Origin: Pseudomonadota bacterium
Lineage (GTDB): Bacteria > Desulfobacterota > Desulfobulbia > Desulfobulbales > Desulfocapsaceae
Assembly: GCA_030671085.1 (NCBI GenBank)
Contig: DAOVAI010000004.1
Coordinates: 1-40,324, forward strand
DNA length: 40,324 nucleotides
Direction: 5' to 3'
The position numbers and the translations under genes are program-made. A model generated the notes under the pieces. It saw nothing but the letters and a program-made list of their open reading frames with translations, was not told the DNA's origin and ran no database searches. This document shows, one piece after another, positions 36,534-40,324 of this stretch; the stretch's first letter is position 1; each line of letters begins with the position of its first letter.

Positions 36534-37321
36534 CAAAAATCAGCGTTTATATTATCGCCTACAATGAGGCCTGGAAAATCAGAGATGCCATCAACTCCGT
36601 CCTCTGGGCCGATGAGATTGTGGTGGTCGATTCTCACTCCACGGATGACACGGCAGCCATTGCCGAGGCCATGGGGGCACGAGTGGTCCAGGTTGATTTT
36701 CAAGGTTTTGGCGATCTTCGCAACAGGGCCATAGCCGCCTGCACACATGACTGGATTTTCAGTCTTGATTCAGATGAGCGCTGTACCAGAGAAGTGCGGG
36801 ATGAGATTCTGCAGAAGATTGTTGCCCCAGGAGAAACCGAGGCTTGGTATGTACCCCGGAGGAATTTTTTTATGGGGCGCTGGATAAAGCACTCAGGCTT
36901 TTATCCCGACTATCGTCAACCCCAGCTCTTTAAAAAAGGGACACTGGTCTTTGAACTGGATATGGTTCACGAAGCCTACCAGATTGTTTCCTCTGCACCT
37001 CCAGGATACCTTCAACACGCCATCTGGCAGGTCCCGTTCAAGGACCTGGAAGAGGTGCTCCACAAGGCCAATAAATATTCCAGCCTCGGTGCTGAAAAAC
37101 TTGCGGACAAGGGAAAAAAAGGGGGAATGGGCAAGGCCCTGGGGCGTGGACTCTGGTCTTTTTGTAAGCTCTATTTTTTGAAGCTGGGTATCCTTGACGG
37201 CTGGCCGGGTTTTGTTATTGCCGTGGGAAATTTTGAAGGCAGCTTCTTTAAATACGCCAAGCTCAACGAGTTGAACTCTTCCTGGGCACCTCCGTCCTCC
37301 CCCCCTTTGACTCGAGACTGA
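36530..37321 (+). CDS. Family 2 glycosyltransferase (WaaE/KdtX-like)
   Basis: ISVYIIAYNEAWKIRDAINSVLWADEIVVVDSHSTDDTAAIAEAMGARVVQVDFQGFGDLRNRAIAACTHDWIFSLDSDERCT. Start overlaps the preceding stop by 4 nt (ATGA). Confidence 0.92.
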   Translation: MTKISVYIIAYNEAWKIRDAINSVLWADEIVVVDSHSTDDTAAIAEAMGARVVQVDFQGFGDLRNRAIAACTHDWIFSLDSDERCTREVRDEILQKIVAPGETEAWYVPRRNFFMGRWIKHSGFYPDYRQPQLFKKGTLVFELDMVHEAYQIVSSAPPGYLQHAIWQVPFKDLEEVLHKANKYSSLGAEKLADKGKKGGMGKALGRGLWSFCKLYFLKLGILDGWPGFVIAVGNFEGSFFKYAKLNELNSSWAPPSSPPLTRD

Positions 37322-37370
37322 AAAGAGCACCCCCTCCCTCTCCTGTTTCAGGAAATTCCTTCATTCTTCT

Positions 37371-37547
37371 GGGTACCTTGAAAAATTTGGGTTTTCGTTC
37401 AAGATCAAGGCATACGAAAAATTTTACCGCAGGCATATAAATGATATTCCGAGGACGAAGTACTTGGCTTAACAAACTATACATCCAAGTGAAAAATTCT
37501 TCGTATAACGCAGAGGTTGGACAAAAAGACAATTTTTCAAGATAGCC
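37371..37547. repeat. Large palindromic intergenic element, family 4
   Basis: Terminal inverted arms GGTACCTTGAAAAATT / AATTTTTCAAGATAGCC, with inner arms GGCATACGAAAAATTTTACCGC / GTGAAAAATTCTTCGTATAACGC. Lies between convergent glycosyltransferase genes. Confidence 0.75.
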
Positions 37548-37555
37548 ATAAGAGT

Positions 37556-38365
37556 TCATTGAGCTGTGGGTGCACGTCTCTCTTTGTGGCATGATAGCCC
37601 GTTTTCGCACCACACCAGCTTGTTTTGCAGGGTGTTGGCAAGAATCTTATCATTTTCTGTCAGGTATTGACGCGAATTGGACTGGTGATGGAGGTGGTAG
37701 GTCAGCGCGTTGAATTTCAAGTTCTTTCTTTTTACCCCGTAATGTAACAATCTTGCCGTAAATTCTGAGTCTTCACGCCCCCAACCAACAAAATCTTCAT
37801 TAAAACCGTTGACTGCCTCGGCATGTTTGCGCCAGAAGGCAAAGTTACAGGTTTTTATTCCGGCAAGCCGTGTGGAGGAAAAGCTGAAGAGCTTGGAGAG
37901 CAGGTTTGAGCGGATACAGTTTTTTCTGTTTTCTACGCCCGGATCAGTCAGGCAGATGCAGAGGCCTTTATTTTCCAGAGCCCTGTCGGTTGAAGTTGCG
38001 TTGAGCAGGACACGGGAACCCTGAATGAAAAAATTCTCACGAGCTGCCGTGATATGATCAGCAATAAAATTTTTTTCTGTGACGATATCACCGTCTATGA
38101 GAATAATATAGTCGCCTTGAGCAATGGATATGGCCTTGTTTCGGCTTCTGGAGAGGCGAAAACCCTTGTCATGTTGCCAGGAGTGGACAAGGGGGACAGG
38201 AGCTTCCTTTTGTAATGACTCGATGAGCTGTCGTGTGTCGTCCCTGGAACCATCATCGGCAACGATGATCTCAGTCGGAAGCTGAACCTGTTTAAAGACA
38301 GAGAGGATGGATAACTCCAGTGCCTCCTTCCAGTTGTAGGTGGTGATAATGAGTGATGTACGCAC
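37556..38365 (-). CDS. Family 2 glycosyltransferase
   Basis: SLIITTYNWKEALELSILSVFKQVQLPTEIIVADDGSRDDTRQLIESL; ISIAQGDYIILIDGDIVTEKNFIADH; GFNEDFVGWGREDSEFTARLLHYGVKR. Confidence 0.93.
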   Translation of the reverse strand: MRTSLIITTYNWKEALELSILSVFKQVQLPTEIIVADDGSRDDTRQLIESLQKEAPVPLVHSWQHDKGFRLSRSRNKAISIAQGDYIILIDGDIVTEKNFIADHITAARENFFIQGSRVLLNATSTDRALENKGLCICLTDPGVENRKNCIRSNLLSKLFSFSSTRLAGIKTCNFAFWRKHAEAVNGFNEDFVGWGREDSEFTARLLHYGVKRKNLKFNALTYHLHHQSNSRQYLTENDKILANTLQNKLVWCENGLSCHKERRAPTAQ

Positions 38366-38422
38366 AGGATAGAGAATGGGTTGAGGTTGACGGGTTGATG
38401 GGACGACTTAGGAGGTAGTTTT

Positions 38423-38520
38423 AAAACGAACTGCAGAATGTCGAACATGGAATGTCGAATGTCGATCTGTTTTTTTTACTTCTGCGGTTCAAAATTTCCT
38501 GTTCAATATTCGACATTTTC
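38423..38520. repeat. Dispersed palindromic element, family 1, copy c
   Basis: AAAACGAACTGCAGAATGTCGAACATGGAATGTCGAATGTCGA...TTCTGCGGTTCAAAATTTCCTGTTCAATATTCGACATTTTC, collinear with 1156..1254. Confidence 0.85.
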
Positions 38521-39561
38521 TTTTTCTCCAGTCTCCTGTCTAACACTCTTTATTATCCCAAACACCTTGTCCACTGTCAGATCATTCATACAGCGCCAAT
38601 TATATTTTGTACACGGTTTCCGAGCATAACAAGGACTGCAGGAAAGTGTCTCCTGAATAATAGTATGGGAGCTTCCATATGGGCCTGTTCTGACCGGGTT
38701 GGCCGGCCCGAAGATGGCAAAGACAGGGACGCCCAAGGCAGCGGCAATATGCATGGGACCGGTATCGTTACAGACAAAAAAACGGGCCCTGGCAATGAGG
38801 GCAACCAGTTCCTTGAGGCCAGTCTTCCCGGCAAGATTGATACCCTTTCCCTTGCTTGCAGCCACCACCTCTTCGACAATGTGGCTGTCGGCAGGACTGG
38901 AGATCACAAGTGATGGGAGATCCAGTTCGGCTGCCAGTTGGCCGAAGCGCTCAGCAGGCCAGCGATTGGCCTCCTTGCCGGCAGAGGGGGCCATGATACA
39001 GAACTCAGCAGGGAGAGAGGCGAAAAGTTCGGAAACGGCTGGCAGAGGTGGAAAAGGGTACTCGATCTGAGAAGTATCACAGTCCATCAGGCGCGCCAGT
39101 TTGAGATAGCGATCAATAGCATGGATCTGGCCGCCGCCCTCTATCTTGTGACTGTAAAAGAAAGGACTGCCTTCGTCGGAATCGGAAAATCCCAGTCTGT
39201 ATCTGGCACCTGCTGCCCAGGTAATAAGCCCGCTGCGCAGCAGGCCGGAGAGATCCACCGAGATGTCAAACTTTTCTTCTTTCAGCCCTTTCCTGAATGC
39301 GTTGATTTCCGGCAGGATCTTGTTCAAACGGCCGATTTTTTTCCAGCCCTCTTTGTCCATGATCCAGAGCCGGTCGATCAGGGGATGTCCTTCCAGGAAG
39401 GTGTGCAGTCCCTTGCCCACCACCCAGTGAATTTTTGCCTCGGGATAACGTTTACGCACTGCAGCCAGGAAAGGCAGACTGTGGATGATATCTCCCAGGG
39501 CACTGGGTTTGATGATGAGGATTTTCTCAATTTGTCCTGAAAAAGAGATGGTTGTAGACAT
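38503..39561 (-). CDS. Family 9 glycosyltransferase (LPS heptosyltransferase-like)
   Basis: ILIIKPSALGDIIHSLPFLAAVRKRYPEAKIHWVVGKGLHTFLEGHPLIDRLW; IARARFFVCNDTGPMHIAAALGVPVFAIFGPANPVRTGPYG. Confidence 0.94.
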   Translation of the reverse strand: MSTTISFSGQIEKILIIKPSALGDIIHSLPFLAAVRKRYPEAKIHWVVGKGLHTFLEGHPLIDRLWIMDKEGWKKIGRLNKILPEINAFRKGLKEEKFDISVDLSGLLRSGLITWAAGARYRLGFSDSDEGSPFFYSHKIEGGGQIHAIDRYLKLARLMDCDTSQIEYPFPPLPAVSELFASLPAEFCIMAPSAGKEANRWPAERFGQLAAELDLPSLVISSPADSHIVEEVVAASKGKGINLAGKTGLKELVALIARARFFVCNDTGPMHIAAALGVPVFAIFGPANPVRTGPYGSSHTIIQETLSCSPCYARKPCTKYNWRCMNDLTVDKVFGIIKSVRQETGEKENVEY

Positions 39562-39572
39562 TTTTTTGTTAA

Positions 39573-40324
39573 TTAGAAGGAGTTATTAAAAAAGCGCTGA
39601 AGCGTTTTCAATCGTTGGTTATACAGGTATTTTTTCAATGGATTGTTTGGTCGTAACTGCTCGGCAACCTGCAGCCGGTTGGCAGCCCTGTATGGGATTC
39701 CGATGATATTTTTTTGCTGCTCTAGATTGGTGCGATAACGTTCCAGGGCTTGCAGGTTTTTGTCTCTTACATGGGTACTTAACGGCAGTGTGCCATGTTT
39801 TTGTCGAAAACGCTTGCGATTGGTTCTGAGAAGCTTCTTTGTTTGTTCAGGAAACTTTGAAAAAGTGGCGGAACCCTGATGATAAATGAAGATGTCTTCT
39901 GTAATGATCATGTTCAGGCCAGCCCTGCATGCTCTAAAGCAAAAATCTGTGTCTTCGTAGAATCCAAGGCCAAAAGATTCATCAAGGCCTGAAAGCTGTT
40001 CGTATGTTTGTTTACGAATGGCGACACAGAAAAAGCCGAGGAGGTCGGTGGGGAAGTGAAAGTCCTGTGAGTGGGTACACCATGTGTTGCCCTGCTGGAT
40101 GATTTCTTCACTCTTAGTCCCTGTGGTGAAAATCCTCTGTTCATTGCCACTGGCATTGGTTACAGGACCGAGCATATGCCAGTCAGGGTGGAGGCGAAGG
40201 AGACCCGAGAGCCTTTTCATGGCTCCGGCTGGAACAATGGTATCGTTGTTCAGGAGAATAACGATGTCGGATGTAGCCATTTGCACACCATCGTTGTTTC
40301 CTCCGGCATATCCCCTGTTGTTTT
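39573..40324 (-). CDS. Family 2 glycosyltransferase, 5' end truncated by window edge
   Basis: Open frame continues to the window end (NRGYAGGNNDGVQ upstream of the listed Met at 40286). MATSDIVILLNNDTIVPAGAMKRLSGLL; FCVAIRKQTYEQLSGLDESFGLGFYEDTDFCFRACRAG. Confidence 0.9.
   Translation of the reverse strand, partial: NNRGYAGGNNDGVQMATSDIVILLNNDTIVPAGAMKRLSGLLRLHPDWHMLGPVTNASGNEQRIFTTGTKSEEIIQQGNTWCTHSQDFHFPTDLLGFFCVAIRKQTYEQLSGLDESFGLGFYEDTDFCFRACRAGLNMIITEDIFIYHQGSATFSKFPEQTKKLLRTNRKRFRQKHGTLPLSTHVRDKNLQALERYRTNLEQQKNIIGIPYRAANRLQVAEQLRPNNPLKKYLYNQRLKTLQRFFNNSF

Noticed and set aside
35457-36748. Minus-strand ORFs (223 and 200 aa) opposite the GspE-like gene and GT2
   Set aside because: Antisense to conserved ATPase and cNMP motifs; no independent support.
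1-40324. CRISPR arrays, tRNA/rRNA genes, transposases, toxin-antitoxin or defence islands
   Set aside because: I saw no regularly spaced direct repeats, no tRNA-like T-loop context, and no ORF with matching family motifs. A tRNAscan/cmscan and DefenseFinder run would confirm.

Overview
This is a chromosomal window of mostly housekeeping and envelope genes. Gene content, the NifU/NifS pair and the style of intergenic palindromes suggest a Desulfobacterota (Desulfobulbales-like) genome, but that taxonomy is inference. I support about 34 protein-coding genes. I found no rRNA or tRNA, no CRISPR array, no transposase or prophage, and no recognisable defence island. Recognisable content: a LemA/TPM/TPM cassette, DUF3047, a Gate-domain membrane protein, a periplasmic solute-binding protein, SppA, DinB, a Crp/Fnr regulator, a Zn-ribbon-PilZ protein, a YafK-like L,D-transpeptidase, thioredoxin 2, a PHP phosphoesterase, an NtrC-type regulator, a small Omp85 protein, NAD kinase, ProC, Trm112-like, MscS, a MocR-type regulator, PEP synthase, a phosphohexomutase, NifU-NifS-ThyX, formate-THF ligase, a GspE/PilB-like ATPase and four glycosyltransferases. 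The most unusual items are: (1) a 684-aa protein joining a GntR wHTH, a complete fold-type-I aminotransferase domain and a C-terminal LysR-type effector-binding domain; (2) an orphan GspE/PilB ATPase with a C-terminal cyclic-nucleotide-binding-like domain, overlapping a glycosyltransferase start by 4 nt; (3) a tight nifU-nifS-thyX operon; (4) at least four families of 100-190 bp palindromic intergenic elements (three with two or more copies here), some of which overlap gene 3' ends and supply stop codons. All calls come from reading the sequence; no database search was run.
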